From positions 1 to 41,385 of the forward strand of contig CAIWDB010000226.1 of assembly GCA_903911305.1 (NCBI GenBank): DNA of 41,385 bases. The letters are read 5' to 3'. The notes under the pieces were generated by a model. It searched no databases, was not told the DNA's origin, and saw only the letters and a program-made list of their open reading frames with translations. The stretch's first letter is position 1. Every line of letters begins with the position of its first letter. This DNA is from an uncultured Methylococcaceae bacterium (GTDB taxonomy: Bacteria; Pseudomonadota; Gammaproteobacteria; Methylococcales; Methylococcaceae). Below are positions 9,420-17,504 of this stretch, piece after piece. Position numbers and translations under genes: made by a program.

Positions 9420-9554
9420 TTTTTTTCTCTGTTGTTGTCTAATCAAAAAGGATTAGTCGCTAAAGGATATTCTTTGAATCTTAACAGATTTCATTGTTTG
9501 AAGCCTCTTTCGGCATTTTTTTATTCTTCTAGCGTAAGCTATCGTCCATGAACG

Positions 9555-9606
9555 GTACTTAAAACATGTACTTAATGTTGGTACTTAAAGATAGTACTCA
9601 AGTTGT
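9555..9606. repeat. Four tandem 13-bp repeats (origin 13-mers)
   Basis: The core GTACTTAA begins at 9555, 9568 and 9581, and the variant GTACTCAA at 9594. This is an exact 13-base period over four units. AT-rich 13-mers next to DnaA boxes and iterons are a known layout of the unwinding region in bacterial and plasmid origins. Confidence 0.75.
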
Positions 9607-9612
9607 GGATAA
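9603..9612 (-). promoter_or_regulatory. DnaA box
   Basis: TTGTGGATAA reads TTATCCACAA on the minus strand, a perfect DnaA box. It overlaps the last 13-mer. Confidence 0.7.
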
Positions 9613-9660
9613 GTCTTGAAACCCTTGCCCCTTAAGCCTTCCCGCATTGAGTGGTTGTTG

Positions 9661-9748
9661 GATACCTCCCAGTGGCATGTGTGAAACCTCCCAGTGGCAT
9701 GTGTGAAACCTCCCAGTGGCTTGGCTGAAACCTCCCGCTACATAGTTA
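9661..9748 (+). repeat. Four tandem 22-bp iterons
   Basis: Units start at 9661, 9683, 9705 and 9727 with a 22-base period, two helical turns. The shared core is AAACCTCCCAGTGGCATG. The first two are nearly identical (one base differs), the third diverges at its end, and the fourth keeps only GAAACCTCCC. Such arrays bind the cognate Rep initiator. Copies are also seen outside the array. Confidence 0.8.
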
Positions 9749-9750
9749 GG

Positions 9751-9759
9751 TTATCCACA
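9751..9759 (+). promoter_or_regulatory. DnaA box
   Basis: TTATCCACA matches the DnaA-box consensus exactly. It sits directly after the tandem iterons. Confidence 0.7.
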
Positions 9760-9767
9760 GCTACTTG

Positions 9768-10216
9768 TCTAAATCCTCCCAGTAGAATTTATTCCTCTCA
9801 CTATTATAGACTTGTCAGAAACCTCCCAAGATCGAAGCAGGATGAAACATAGCTTTGTAAGATGCAAGAATATAGCAGTCAAGTGTTATTTTTATTGGCT
9901 AATTAGAAAGGTTGATCATATATCACGAACCAACCACAACTACTTATCCGAACCAATCGGTTTTGAATGGTCAAATTAGTTCTCAGACCTAATACGGCTC
10001 AATGTTAAATTAAATGGTTGAGCATGTAGCAGGATTGAGGAACAGTGAATAAATAAATATAAACAAGCTAGAAATGGATTTGATTGAATTTTATTTTACT
10101 TAAAAAATTTGTTTTTGAAATATTTAGCCAAATAGAATTGTTCCATCCGCCTACAAATAAAATATAGACTTGCTTGTACGGTGAATCAATGACTTGTCTG
10201 AAACCTCCCTGAGAAG
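9768..10216 (+). repeat. Dispersed iteron-like copies
   Basis: Single copies of the iteron core occur as TCTAAATCCTCCCAGTAG (from 9768), TCAGAAACCTCCCAAG (from about 9815) and TCTGAAACCTCCCTGAG (from about 10197). Each is preceded by the word CTTGTC. They extend the iteron set up to the 3' end of rep. Confidence 0.6.
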
Positions 10217-10224
10217 GAAGTTGC

Positions 10225-11457
10225 CTATGATATGTTTGCTGGTCTAAATTTGCAGTCAGTAGGGCAGGGTTTGATCCATTCAAACCGATGCTGGTGGGCT
10301 AACCGATGCATAATTGCTGTAAAAATTTTAGCGGAGTGTATCGGGGATTTGACGTCGGCTTTAAATTCCGCAATAGCTTGGTAAATTAAGTTTGCTGGAT
10401 AGTGAATTGCAAACAATTCGTAGAGACGCTGCTTTTCAGGATACCACCCCACAACATTACCTATATCCTTCCCAATCAGGGAAACTATCTCTTTGGAGTT
10501 AGCGGGTGGGGAGCGTTTGAGTTTAGGGAAATGCTTCTGAGCATTCGATTTTGAAAGAGCCTGCAATTTCCTCGCGACAAGCTTCCAATCGCTGCCGTCC
10601 ACAGTCTTTTCCACTCTAAGATCAAGCATCCCAGTGGATATTGCTTTGCCGTTGATTTCGCGAACGGCCCGGTCGAGTATGCGTTTGCGCCCCGCAGGAT
10701 AACGGTATTCAAGCTCTTTGTCTATCTGAATGTCTTCGAAAAGCCCTTTGCTCGTTCTCTCGTAATGAGTTTTGTCTGCGAGAATGATGTCTAGCCGGGC
10801 GTAGAGCACGGCTGCCAGTTCCCCTTTGATAGCTAGAATAACTTCAATATTGGTGGGTTTAGTGCGGTTGGCTTTTAGGTTGCTGAGGATGACTTCGCTA
10901 AAACGAATTGCGTGCATCGACTGGAAACGGTCGCTTATTTTATCGCGGTCTTCCAAAGCAACATAGGAAAAACGGTCTAGGATGTTTACATGGTCGAGCA
11001 AGTCGACTTTTTTACCTTCGGCGTTAATGAAGGAATACCTCCAAGTAAACATAGTCGCTCGAAGGGTTTGAATCTCACGGTAGATATCTTCTGCCGTCTT
11101 TTTACCCGCCCATTTGATGCCCAATTCGTCTGCGATTTCGCGAACAGAGAATACCACGACATCGTCGTCCCTAGTGCGTGCCTCCCAAAGTTTCACTAAT
11201 ACTAAGTATACTTTCCTAGTCTTAGTCGTCGGTGTCTTTCCCCCATAAATGGGTTCGATGAGTAAGTAAGAGGCTGCTTTACGACCCCCATCAATTTCAG
11301 TTGCCCACATTTTTTTTCTGGGTTCTCTGATTCGTTTGGAATGTGATGGGGCGAAGATAAAGTCTGCATGCTTTTCAATATTCAGTTCAGGCCGAATAAT
11401 TGCTCGGACTTGATCGATAGCCGTTTCGTCTTTGATGGCAGGGCTATTCTCTGCCAT
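10225..11457 (-). CDS. Plasmid-type replication initiator protein
   Basis: This 410-residue protein probably binds the adjacent iterons and opens the origin. It resembles the replication initiator protein A class of proteobacterial plasmids: an N-terminal segment (KKMWATEIDGGRKAASYL, then KTRKVYLVLVKLWEAR) leads into a winged-helix part at about residues 110-270 (FSVREIADELGIKW; LFEDIQIDKELEYRYPAGRK). A second, less clear domain follows. The assignment rests on this resemblance and on context: iterons lie directly downstream, parB overlaps its start by 14 bases, and parA precedes parB. All three read the same way and probably form one operon. The exact family is uncertain. Confidence 0.75.
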   Translation of the reverse strand: MAENSPAIKDETAIDQVRAIIRPELNIEKHADFIFAPSHSKRIREPRKKMWATEIDGGRKAASYLLIEPIYGGKTPTTKTRKVYLVLVKLWEARTRDDDVVVFSVREIADELGIKWAGKKTAEDIYREIQTLRATMFTWRYSFINAEGKKVDLLDHVNILDRFSYVALEDRDKISDRFQSMHAIRFSEVILSNLKANRTKPTNIEVILAIKGELAAVLYARLDIILADKTHYERTSKGLFEDIQIDKELEYRYPAGRKRILDRAVREINGKAISTGMLDLRVEKTVDGSDWKLVARKLQALSKSNAQKHFPKLKRSPPANSKEIVSLIGKDIGNVVGWYPEKQRLYELFAIHYPANLIYQAIAEFKADVKSPIHSAKIFTAIMHRLAHQHRFEWIKPCPTDCKFRPANIS

Positions 11458-12433
11458 CTGATTTTACCTCATCCGCCGTTAACTCAATTAGTCTGTCCCG
11501 AAGCGTGGAAAAATCATTAGCCATAGTGCCGGGCCATTCAAGCTTATATTGAATATTTTCGAGCAGTGACTTTAATTCAACGGCAACTTGCCACAAGCGT
11601 TCCTCGGGCGGATACAAATTTCCAATTTGCTGATTGATCTTGTCGTGAAGGGAGATAATCTCGCTAGCGTCTGTGGTGTTGGCAAATATATCCGCCCTTT
11701 GAAGCAAGTTGAGCCGATAAGAGAACAATTTCCCTGCTGACAGCGTCTGTTTGACTAAGTGGGGTGGTTCTCGGACTTGAGTTTTTTCCTTTTTCGCCTG
11801 CCGGGCTGCGCGCACGGTCGCATTGCCAAATTTAACGGAATCCCACAGTCTTAGCTGTTCGCTATGGTTTTCGTGCCGGGCGATTTCCATCAACAGTGAT
11901 TTTGATACTTTGCTATTCGACGTCGAATATTCCCTTTTGATCTGGTCGGGCAGTTTGTTCAAGTTCAGGATATTGCTAATGGTCGCCTGCGCCTTTCCGA
12001 CCACTTTCCCAAGCGCCTCTTGGGTATACTGGTAGCGATCCATTAGCTTCGCCAGTGCCTCCGCTTCCTCAATAGGGTTAAGGTCTTCGCGTTGAAGATT
12101 CTCAATAATTGCTAGTTCGTCAATATTGCCGCTAGTCAGGACGATTCCCAATATCTTAGTTCTACCGAGAAGTTGGTGAGCGCGAAAGCGCCGTTCCCCC
12201 GCGACGAGTATGTAGCGGTCTTGATCGTCTTCTTTTCGTTTTACTGTGACGGGCTGCAATAAACCGTGCTGTTCGATTGATTCGGCTAATTCACGAAGAC
12301 TTTGCTCGTCAAAGGTCTTCCTTGGTTGGGCGGGGTTTGGGAGGATATTGAAAATGTCGATATCCTTGATCTTAGGCGTGTTCGGTGAGACGTTCCCGAA
12401 CAGGTTTGCCGCGAGTTGAGGTTTCTGTTCCAT
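11444..12433 (-). CDS. parB: ParB-family partition protein
   Basis: This is the DNA-binding CTPase of a ParABS partition system (329 residues). The ParB/Srx N-terminal domain is at about residues 25-115, with LRELAESIEQHGLLQPVTV and the GERRFRAHQLLG box. An HTH domain follows (YTQEALGKVVGKAQATISNILNLNKLP) and then a C-terminal dimerisation region. I place the start at ATG 12433; a TTG immediately upstream is also possible. It lies 12 bases after parA. A 16-bp palindrome matching two others near parA lies within this gene at 11914-11929. Confidence 0.92.
   Translation of the reverse strand: MEQKPQLAANLFGNVSPNTPKIKDIDIFNILPNPAQPRKTFDEQSLRELAESIEQHGLLQPVTVKRKEDDQDRYILVAGERRFRAHQLLGRTKILGIVLTSGNIDELAIIENLQREDLNPIEEAEALAKLMDRYQYTQEALGKVVGKAQATISNILNLNKLPDQIKREYSTSNSKVSKSLLMEIARHENHSEQLRLWDSVKFGNATVRAARQAKKEKTQVREPPHLVKQTLSAGKLFSYRLNLLQRADIFANTTDASEIISLHDKINQQIGNLYPPEERLWQVAVELKSLLENIQYKLEWPGTMANDFSTLRDRLIELTADEVKSDGRE
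11914..11929. promoter_or_regulatory. Putative parS site (inside parB)
   Basis: TATTCGACGTCGAATA is a perfect 16-bp palindrome. It matches the two other sites (13291-13306 and 13622-13637) at all but the two central bases. Its placement in a partition module suggests a ParB binding site. Confidence 0.65.
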
Positions 12434-12445
12434 CAATGTCGATGA

Positions 12446-13219
12446 TTAGGGTACGTTAATAAGTGCTTCCGCTACCTGATGGTACGAAAGGACGCTTGCG
12501 CTGCCAGGTGTGATGGCGACGGTAGGGATGCCGAGTGAGGTTGCCTTATCAAACACAGTGCTTCGGTTGACAGGATCGAAAATAGTCACTGACTGTCCTG
12601 AAAGCGCGCTTTTCACACCATTCAAGATTTGATTGTCGTGTAGATTACGCGGATTGTACTGGGTCGGAAGGATGCCCAGTACCCTAAGTGTTGGGTTAAG
12701 ATCAGCCTGGATTTGCTCAATGGTCTGGAATAGTCTGGCAACACCATGAAAAGAAAGGTTATCTGTCTTAACCGGGACGAGAACCAAGTCGGCGGCAACC
12801 AGCGCATTGATGGTCAGAAGCCCTAGGGAAGGTGGGCAGTCTATAAGGATATAATCATAATGGTCGCGGATCCCTTTTAGCTTATCGCGTAAAACTTTTT
12901 GCGAACTTAGCATTATTTTCACCAGCAACTCTGGCTCCGCATTGGCAAGAGATATGCTGGCTGGTATGAGTGCAGGGTTTTCCCCGAGTATCAGAGATTC
13001 CATCGGCTTGTCGCCGATCAGCGCGGCGTACATTGTGGAATTCGAGTCTTCAAGTTCGTCTGGGCTGAAGCCAAAGTAAATGGTGAGGCTACCTTGTGGA
13101 TCACAATCCACAGCAAGTGCGCGCTTGCCCTTTTGCGCGAGCGCATAGGCAAGATTTATCGTTGAAGTGGTTTTTCCAACCCCCCCTTTTTGGTTTGCCA
13201 ATGCTACAACTTTGCTCAT
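12446..13219 (-). CDS. parA: ParA-family partition ATPase
   Basis: This 257-residue protein is the ATPase that drives segregation of the replicon. It has the deviant Walker A motif KGGVGKTT at residues 11-18, the DCDPQGS motif, and DYILIDCPPSLGLLTINAL as Walker B region. It is short and has no N-terminal HTH, so it is of the chromosomal/type Ib-like form. The ATG at 13219 has AAGGA upstream at good spacing. It is first in the parA-parB-rep unit, with a putative parS 72 bases upstream of its start, which suggests autoregulation through ParB. Confidence 0.95.
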   Translation of the reverse strand: MSKVVALANQKGGVGKTTSTINLAYALAQKGKRALAVDCDPQGSLTIYFGFSPDELEDSNSTMYAALIGDKPMESLILGENPALIPASISLANAEPELLVKIMLSSQKVLRDKLKGIRDHYDYILIDCPPSLGLLTINALVAADLVLVPVKTDNLSFHGVARLFQTIEQIQADLNPTLRVLGILPTQYNPRNLHDNQILNGVKSALSGQSVTIFDPVNRSTVFDKATSLGIPTVAITPGSASVLSYHQVAEALINVP

Positions 13220-13290
13220 ATTTCCTTGGTATGGCTTTGATATATATAGTTTTTAGTTATCTCATTGACAGGGGAATGAGTGATTTTCAA

Positions 13291-13306
13291 TATTCGACAT
13301 CGAATA
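13291..13306. promoter_or_regulatory. Putative parS site upstream of parA
   Basis: TATTCGACATCGAATA has 7-bp inverted arms around a two-base centre. It lies between parA and the AbrB-like gene and is the second of three near-identical copies. Confidence 0.7.
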
Positions 13307-13319
13307 GTTTAGAATAAAG

Positions 13320-13520
13320 TCATGCATTTACGACTTTTGCATCTGTATTCTCATGATCTGCCAGTTCCAATGCCCTATCTACAAGTGCTTTGGGCGTGAG
13401 GACGATCTCGTTGTCGCGGATGCTCGCCTCCAAGAAGTCTCCCTGCGCAATATTGAGATGTTTGCGCACCTCCGCAGGCAATGTGATCTGGAAGTTCTGT
13501 TTAATCCGAACTAGAGTCAT
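13320..13520 (-). CDS. AbrB/MazE-like swapped-hairpin DNA-binding protein
   Basis: This small protein (66 residues from ATG 13520) has the SpoVT/AbrB fold signature: MTLVRIKQNFQITLPAEVRK, then LNIAQGDFLEASIRDNEIVL. Such proteins are transition-state regulators or antitoxins. No toxin gene follows or precedes it, so it is either an orphan antitoxin or a small regulator of the replication module. A frame extending to a TTG at 13553 is possible, but the family start fits the ATG. It lies between two putative parS palindromes. Confidence 0.75.
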   Translation of the reverse strand: MTLVRIKQNFQITLPAEVRKHLNIAQGDFLEASIRDNEIVLTPKALVDRALELADHENTDAKVVNA

Positions 13521-13621
13521 TATGGGTTCACCCGTCGCGTGTAAAATTCGCAATTTATCAATTTCAAAGATTTATAATAGCGCAGAAAGATACAGAGTCA
13601 AGAAAAAAATTGGCTTGATGT

Positions 13622-13637
13622 TATTCGATGTCGAATA
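13622..13637. promoter_or_regulatory. Putative parS site upstream of AbrB-like gene
   Basis: TATTCGATGTCGAATA is the third copy of the 16-bp palindrome, identical in both 7-base arms to the other two. Confidence 0.68.
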
Positions 13638-13808
13638 ATCGCAATTCATAGATTCAGAGTCGCAGACAAAGCAACTCAGGCTGACGGAGTGATTGAAATA
13701 AGGTATGAATGTGTGGCTGTGGTTTGGCGGGATAGGATTTGATAAATATAACCGGGAATAATGCCATCAAATAGCTGATTAACTGATGTTACGCAGTGGC
13801 CTAGGTTG

Positions 13809-13865
13809 GAGCGTCAAAGCAAGCTTTGACGCTCTTGGGACGCGCGAAAATTAGCAATTTTCGCG
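13809..13865. repeat. Twin palindromic repeat
   Basis: The first hairpin, GAGCGTCAAAGC (13809-13820) with GCTTTGACGCTC (13823-13834), has a two-base loop. The second, CGCGAAAATT (13843-13852) with AATTTTCGCG (13856-13865), has loop AGC. Related CAAAGCAAGC palindromes occur at 17862-17885, 20923-20962 and 32001-32048, so this is an intergenic repeat family. Confidence 0.7.
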
Positions 13866-13943
13866 TCTGTCCGTAAAATGAGTGATTAAGCGGGACAAGT
13901 ACCCTGATGTAGGGCAAAGACATTGAATGAGGTTTGGAAACGA

Positions 13944-13967
13944 CCGGCTTGGCATTGTCCAAACCGG
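13944..13967 (-). terminator. Possible terminator of the 13978-14550 gene
   Basis: CCGGCTTGG (13944-13952) and CCAAACCGG (13959-13967) pair over 9 bases with one G-T pair. On the minus strand the hairpin lies 10 bases past the stop. Only a weak T-rich tail follows. Confidence 0.4.
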
Positions 13968-13977
13968 CCTGTTGAAT

Positions 13978-14550
13978 TTAAACTGCTCCGCGCAATTCCT
14001 TTTTCACTTCCACCACGAGTCCAAGTGCGTCTTCAAAAGAGACTTCTGGGTATTTCGGGTGGTAATCCGTCATCACGGCCTGATAGACGGTTATCACTTT
14101 ATCGCCCGCGCTTTGGCCTTTGAAATCGGTTTTTTCTAACGCCAATTCTTCGTTTAACTCGTTCCATACGGTACCGTCGCCTTCGATCATTGGCATTAAA
14201 ACGTGGTGAATGCCATGAAATTTAGTTTGAATAGGTTTTGATATGTTTTCCACATAAAACACGGCAGCCAAATCATCTGCGATATCCGCTGCATATTTTT
14301 CATAAAACAACGGCAAAGACTCAAGTTTTTCCAAAAAGCCCGAGATGAAGGTTATTTTGTCTGTGCCTGCCAGCAGAGCCACCTGCTTGATGACAGATAG
14401 CGGGGGTTTGCGTCTACCTAGAGAATCCGCTATTTCGCCTTCCTCCAATACCAAGTCACCGCGATAGGCATCTAAGTTTGGTGTGGTTGTCTTTTCTTTG
14501 ATATTGACATTGGTCAGCAATGCGTTTTCGTCGTACCGATTAAGCAGCAT
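13978..14550 (-). CDS. Conserved-looking protein of unknown function, probably NifA-regulated
   Basis: I do not recognise this 190-residue protein. It is soluble, without signal peptide or membrane helices, acidic, and rich in alpha-helix-forming residues (ADIADDLAAVFYVENISKPI). It contains one His-His pair (FHGIHHVLMP) and no cysteine clusters. The ATG at 14550 has a good ribosome binding site (GAGAGGAA). A TGT-N10-ACA site at 14686-14701 and a weak -24-like element at 14598-14613 lie upstream, and clpX of the nif operon ends 224 bases upstream. I infer a nitrogen-fixation-related role from this context only. Confidence 0.6.
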   Translation of the reverse strand: MLLNRYDENALLTNVNIKEKTTTPNLDAYRGDLVLEEGEIADSLGRRKPPLSVIKQVALLAGTDKITFISGFLEKLESLPLFYEKYAADIADDLAAVFYVENISKPIQTKFHGIHHVLMPMIEGDGTVWNELNEELALEKTDFKGQSAGDKVITVYQAVMTDYHPKYPEVSFEDALGLVVEVKKELRGAV

Positions 14551-14597
14551 GATTATTCCTCTCTGTTGGGTTGATGGTTTAGCTTATGGATATGACT

Positions 14598-14613
14598 AAC
14601 AGATTACATGCCA
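14598..14613 (-). promoter_or_regulatory. Weak sigma-54-like element
   Basis: On the minus strand TGGCATGTAATCTGTT has a good -24 half (TGGCA) but GT instead of GC at -12. It is the best candidate between the NifA-type site and the start at 14550. Confidence 0.3.
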
Positions 14614-14685
14614 TTGATAAATATTCATAAATAACAGACAGATATATGTTATGGTAGGTATTGAAAAGCGACAGTTTTGGATGAT

Positions 14686-14701
14686 TGTCGGGTATGCGAC
14701 A
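14686..14701 (-). promoter_or_regulatory. NifA-type upstream activator site
   Basis: TGTCGGGTATGCGACA fits TGT-N10-ACA exactly. It shares TGTCGGGTA with the nifB site at 7637-7652. It lies in the gap between clpX and the unknown gene at 13978-14550. Confidence 0.5.
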
Positions 14702-14773
14702 ATTCACCACAACGATTCTTTTGCTTGCCATTATGAGGATGGATGGATCCATTGGGTGGATTCTCGCTATCGC

Positions 14774-16099
14774 TTAACCACCTGAAGCCAGCCTTTGCAA
14801 ACCTTCTTCGTCGCTAGAGTCCGAGGCTTCCCCAATGGTAGCCAGATCGACTGAACTAATTTTGACATCAGCCTTCCCTTCAATAACCTCCTCATCAACG
14901 ATGCAGTGTGCGATGTCGGATAGGGAGGGGATTTCAAACATGGGTTTGCGTAACACTTGCTCCAAAATGCTGCGCAAGCCACGCGCCCCGGTGTCGCGCT
15001 CAATGGCTTTTTGGGCAATGCGTTTGAGGGCTTCTTCGGTGAATTTCAAACTGACACTTTCGTAGGCAAACAGCTTTTGGTATTGTCGGATGAGCGCGTT
15101 TTTAGGTTCTGTGAGGATGCTGATTAGGGCATTCTCGTCCAGCGGTTCCAACGGCGCGAGTATTGGGAATCGACCAATGAATTCCGGTATCAGACCGAAT
15201 TGACGCAAGTCGCTGGGTTGTGTTTCACTGAGCAAGGCTTCCAAGTCTGGTTTTGCTTCCACGTCCACTGGGCTGGCATGAAAACCGATTCCAGTCTTGG
15301 CTGGGGTTAGTCGTTTTGCCACATGCTTTTCCAAGCCGGGGAAAGCGCCACCGGCGATGAATAAGATGTTGCGGGTGTCGATGATGACTTCGTCTGAATT
15401 ATTGTCCCGACGTTTCCCTTTCAATGAAATTTTTATTTGGGCGCCTTCCACCAATCGCAACAACGCCTGTTGCACGCCTTCGCCTGAAATATCTCGGGTG
15501 TTGGTGGCCATTTCCGGGCTGCGAGCCAATTTATCGACTTCATCCAGATAGACAATCCCCCATTCAGCACGGCCTACGTTGCCTTCAGCCACTTCCAACA
15601 GGCGCACAAGAATATGTTCAACATCATCGCCGACGTATCCCGCTTGAGTGAGTGTGGTGGCATCGGCAACCACGAAAGGAACCCCGACAATTTTAGCGAG
15701 AGTGGATGCAAGCAAAGTTTTGCCGGTTCCAGTGGGTCCCACTAGTAGGATGTTTGATTTCCCCAACTCTACTTCAGTATGCATGTGGCTGAAGCCTGCA
15801 TCACCGCTCTCGTGCTTTAGTCGCTTGTAGTGGTTATAGACCGCCACGGCGAGTATCTCCTTTGCCAAAGCTTGACCAACCACGTAGCCGTCTAGAATCT
15901 CCTTTAATTTTGACGGCTTGGGAATGTTGCCGTGTAATTCGTTGAGGATGCGTTTGCGCCCCCAGTTGGAGACGACTTGATCCGCCAAATGGACACAGGC
16001 TTCGCAGATGGAGCCTTCCAGTCCCGTGATTAATGGTGTGGAGGGGGATTGTTCGATTCCGCAGAAAGAACAACGGGCATGGCGGCTGGTCTGGGTCAT
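14774..16099 (-). CDS. clpX: ClpX-type AAA+ unfoldase in nif operon
   Basis: This is the ATP-dependent substrate-recognition subunit of ClpXP (441 residues). It has the N-terminal zinc-binding domain (Cys10, Cys13, Cys32, Cys35), Walker [11 protein letters not shown], the pore loop AGYVGDD, Walker [11 protein letters not shown], sensor region FIAGGAF, and a C-terminal [14 protein letters not shown] box. The start is the ATG at 16099, which overlaps the nifM stop (ATGA). A longer frame starting at 16246 would lie within nifM. A second, nif-linked clpX after nifM is known in Azotobacter vinelandii (clpX2), so this copy is probably dedicated to nitrogenase-related protein turnover rather than the housekeeping one. 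Confidence 0.93.
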   Translation of the reverse strand: MTQTSRHARCSFCGIEQSPSTPLITGLEGSICEACVHLADQVVSNWGRKRILNELHGNIPKPSKLKEILDGYVVGQALAKEILAVAVYNHYKRLKHESGDAGFSHMHTEVELGKSNILLVGPTGTGKTLLASTLAKIVGVPFVVADATTLTQAGYVGDDVEHILVRLLEVAEGNVGRAEWGIVYLDEVDKLARSPEMATNTRDISGEGVQQALLRLVEGAQIKISLKGKRRDNNSDEVIIDTRNILFIAGGAFPGLEKHVAKRLTPAKTGIGFHASPVDVEAKPDLEALLSETQPSDLRQFGLIPEFIGRFPILAPLEPLDENALISILTEPKNALIRQYQKLFAYESVSLKFTEEALKRIAQKAIERDTGARGLRSILEQVLRKPMFEIPSLSDIAHCIVDEEVIEGKADVKISSVDLATIGEASDSSDEEGLQRLASGG

Positions 16100-16983
16100 G
16101 GTTTCTGTTTCTCCTGCGTGGTTGGCATCAAACCCGCGATCCATTGACGGCGAATGGTCTCGCGGATGCGTTCGGTTAGGATATTGCGGATATGAGGCGT
16201 GGCATTTTTTAATGAGAGTGTATGGGGCGGCTGTATGGCTTTGCAAAACACAACATGAAACCCAATGTCCGATTCGAGTATCTTGCTGAGTTGACCGGGG
16301 CTAAGCCGAAACAAGGCATCATCAAGCTGCGGATATAATTGACCTTTGCGCACCAAGCCTATGCGACCGCCTCGCATCGCGGTTGGGCATTCGGAGTGGC
16401 GTTGGGCCAAGTCCCCGAACTGCCAAGGCTTGCGTTCTAGTTTTATCGCTAACGCGTTGATTCGCTCCAATGCCCTAGGCCGGGAATTTTCGGGAAAGTC
16501 TTCATTGATGCTGATGAGGATATGGTAAGCATCGCGTCGTTCCGGTTGTCGGAATTGGTTGAAATGCGCGTAATAGTAAATGCCAATTTCCGATTCGGAA
16601 ATTTCCACTGGATTGGCGGCATCCACTTTGTCGAGCGTGCTGTTGACCTTGCATTGCCTCGCCAAGGCCAGCAACAAATCATTTTCGTCCATTCCTGCTG
16701 CTTCAAGCCCTAGGCGAAATGACTCTTCGTCTGGGTATTTGCCTTTTATTTCAGTCAAGGCGCGGCTTAATTCTACATCACCAACCATGACACCCACCGC
16801 TTCGGGGGCTTCCAAAATGCACTGTTCGATGGAGAATTCCCTTTCCGCTTGGGCGTAGACGCGCTGTTTTTCATCTGGTTCCAATTCGGCAGGCGGTTTC
16901 CCAAATAGCGCCAACGCGGTACGCAAGCGGTTGTAGTGCATTTCTTGGCGAATAGAATCAGGTTGGCTGTGCGCTTGAATCAT
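16096..16983 (-). CDS. nifM: NifM, nitrogenase Fe-protein maturation peptidyl-prolyl isomerase
   Basis: NifM is required for maturation of NifH and belongs to the parvulin-type PPIases. The 295-residue length equals that of known NifM proteins. The N-terminal half is helical. The C-terminal half has the rotamase pattern: RDAYHILISINEDFPENS, then LAQRHSECPTAMRGGRIGLVRKGQLYPQLDDALF and SDIGFHVVFC. The start at 16983 lies inside the nifZ 3' end (26-base overlap) and the stop overlaps clpX, so nifZ-nifM-clpX are translationally coupled. Confidence 0.93.
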   Translation of the reverse strand: MIQAHSQPDSIRQEMHYNRLRTALALFGKPPAELEPDEKQRVYAQAEREFSIEQCILEAPEAVGVMVGDVELSRALTEIKGKYPDEESFRLGLEAAGMDENDLLLALARQCKVNSTLDKVDAANPVEISESEIGIYYYAHFNQFRQPERRDAYHILISINEDFPENSRPRALERINALAIKLERKPWQFGDLAQRHSECPTAMRGGRIGLVRKGQLYPQLDDALFRLSPGQLSKILESDIGFHVVFCKAIQPPHTLSLKNATPHIRNILTERIRETIRRQWIAGLMPTTQEKQKP

Positions 16984-17449
16984 CGGATTCCTCTTCTTGC
17001 CCTAAAGACATTAAGACGTTTTCGGGGACTTGCAAAGTTCGGTTTGGAAACCGTACATGGTATTGGACTCGTTCTGGATCGTCATTCCGCAGCACTTTGA
17101 TGACTTCGCCTGGTGTTCCGATAGGTGCCACGATTTCACCTTCGACGGCCAGATTGACCCGGCTGGTCACTTTGTCTCTAAACTCGAATCGACTAGGCGT
17201 CCATGGTGCATCGGCAGGAATCAATTCTTCCTCGCGGCAACCGACTAGCCGTTGCTCCGAGAGGAAATGAACGGAATAAATCACTTGATCTTGCAAAAAT
17301 GTCCCGACATTGACGACATGGCCCACCGAGCCTCGCCGGATCAAAAATGCACCCACATCAAGCCCTGGATAAGTGCCATCGTTACGGACATTGCGGATGA
17401 CTCGCACCTTATCGCCATAATCGTAGCGTTCGTAGCCTTCTTCGCACAT
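16958..17449 (-). CDS. nifZ: NifZ, P-cluster assembly/stabilisation protein
   Basis: NifZ helps P-cluster formation in the MoFe protein. The protein contains two SH3-like NifZ repeats: YGDKVRVIRNVRNDGTYPG with VHFLSEQRLVGCREEELIP, and FRDKVTSRVNLAVEG with YHVRFPNRTLQVPENVL. I chose ATG 17449 (163 residues) because AGGA lies at the right distance. ATGs at 17455 and 17458 are alternatives, and a TTG at 17500 is unlikely. It lies 55 bases after nifW and overlaps nifM. Confidence 0.92.
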   Translation of the reverse strand: MCEEGYERYDYGDKVRVIRNVRNDGTYPGLDVGAFLIRRGSVGHVVNVGTFLQDQVIYSVHFLSEQRLVGCREEELIPADAPWTPSRFEFRDKVTSRVNLAVEGEIVAPIGTPGEVIKVLRNDDPERVQYHVRFPNRTLQVPENVLMSLGQEEESDDSSAQPT

Positions 17450-17504
17450 AGTCATCATCCTATTAGACCCGCTCGGTTGGTCAAAACGGGTCGGTCTCAA
17501 CTCG

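Larger units (their letters stand above)
9420..10224. other. Plasmid-type replication origin region
   Basis: This 805-base noncoding stretch carries, in order, four 13-bp tandem repeats, a DnaA box, tandem 22-bp iterons, a second DnaA box, isolated iteron-like copies, and a long AT-rich part at about 10060-10170. It ends with another iteron core beside the 3' end of the rep gene. This layout is that of an iteron-controlled origin (oriV) acting with the adjacent initiator. No believable gene is present. Confidence 0.75.
13521..13977. other. Intergenic region with parS-like site and palindromes
   Basis: There is no convincing gene. The region holds the third parS-like palindrome (13622-13637), two adjacent hairpins at 13809-13865, and a hairpin just past the next gene at 13944-13967. 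It forms the boundary between the replication module and the nif region. Confidence 0.5.

Noticed and set aside
9420-9446. TTG start at 9446 for the SbmA/BacA-like gene
   Set aside because: There is no ribosome binding site, while the ATG at 9419 has AGAGAAAAAA upstream.
9661-9748. Tandem repeats as a CRISPR array
   Set aside because: Units are contiguous with no unique spacers, and rep, parA and DnaA boxes are adjacent. They are iterons.
13320-13520. Complete toxin-antitoxin pair
   Set aside because: Only the AbrB/MazE-like gene is present. No toxin frame (PIN, MazF or RelE type) is seen on either side.
14743-14752. ATGGATCCAT palindrome after clpX as a terminator
   Set aside because: The stem is only five bases with no loop or T-tract, so it is likely chance.
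16100-16246. 49-residue N-terminal extension of ClpX
   Set aside because: It lies wholly inside nifM. The ATG at 16099 overlaps the nifM stop and matches the ClpX zinc domain start.
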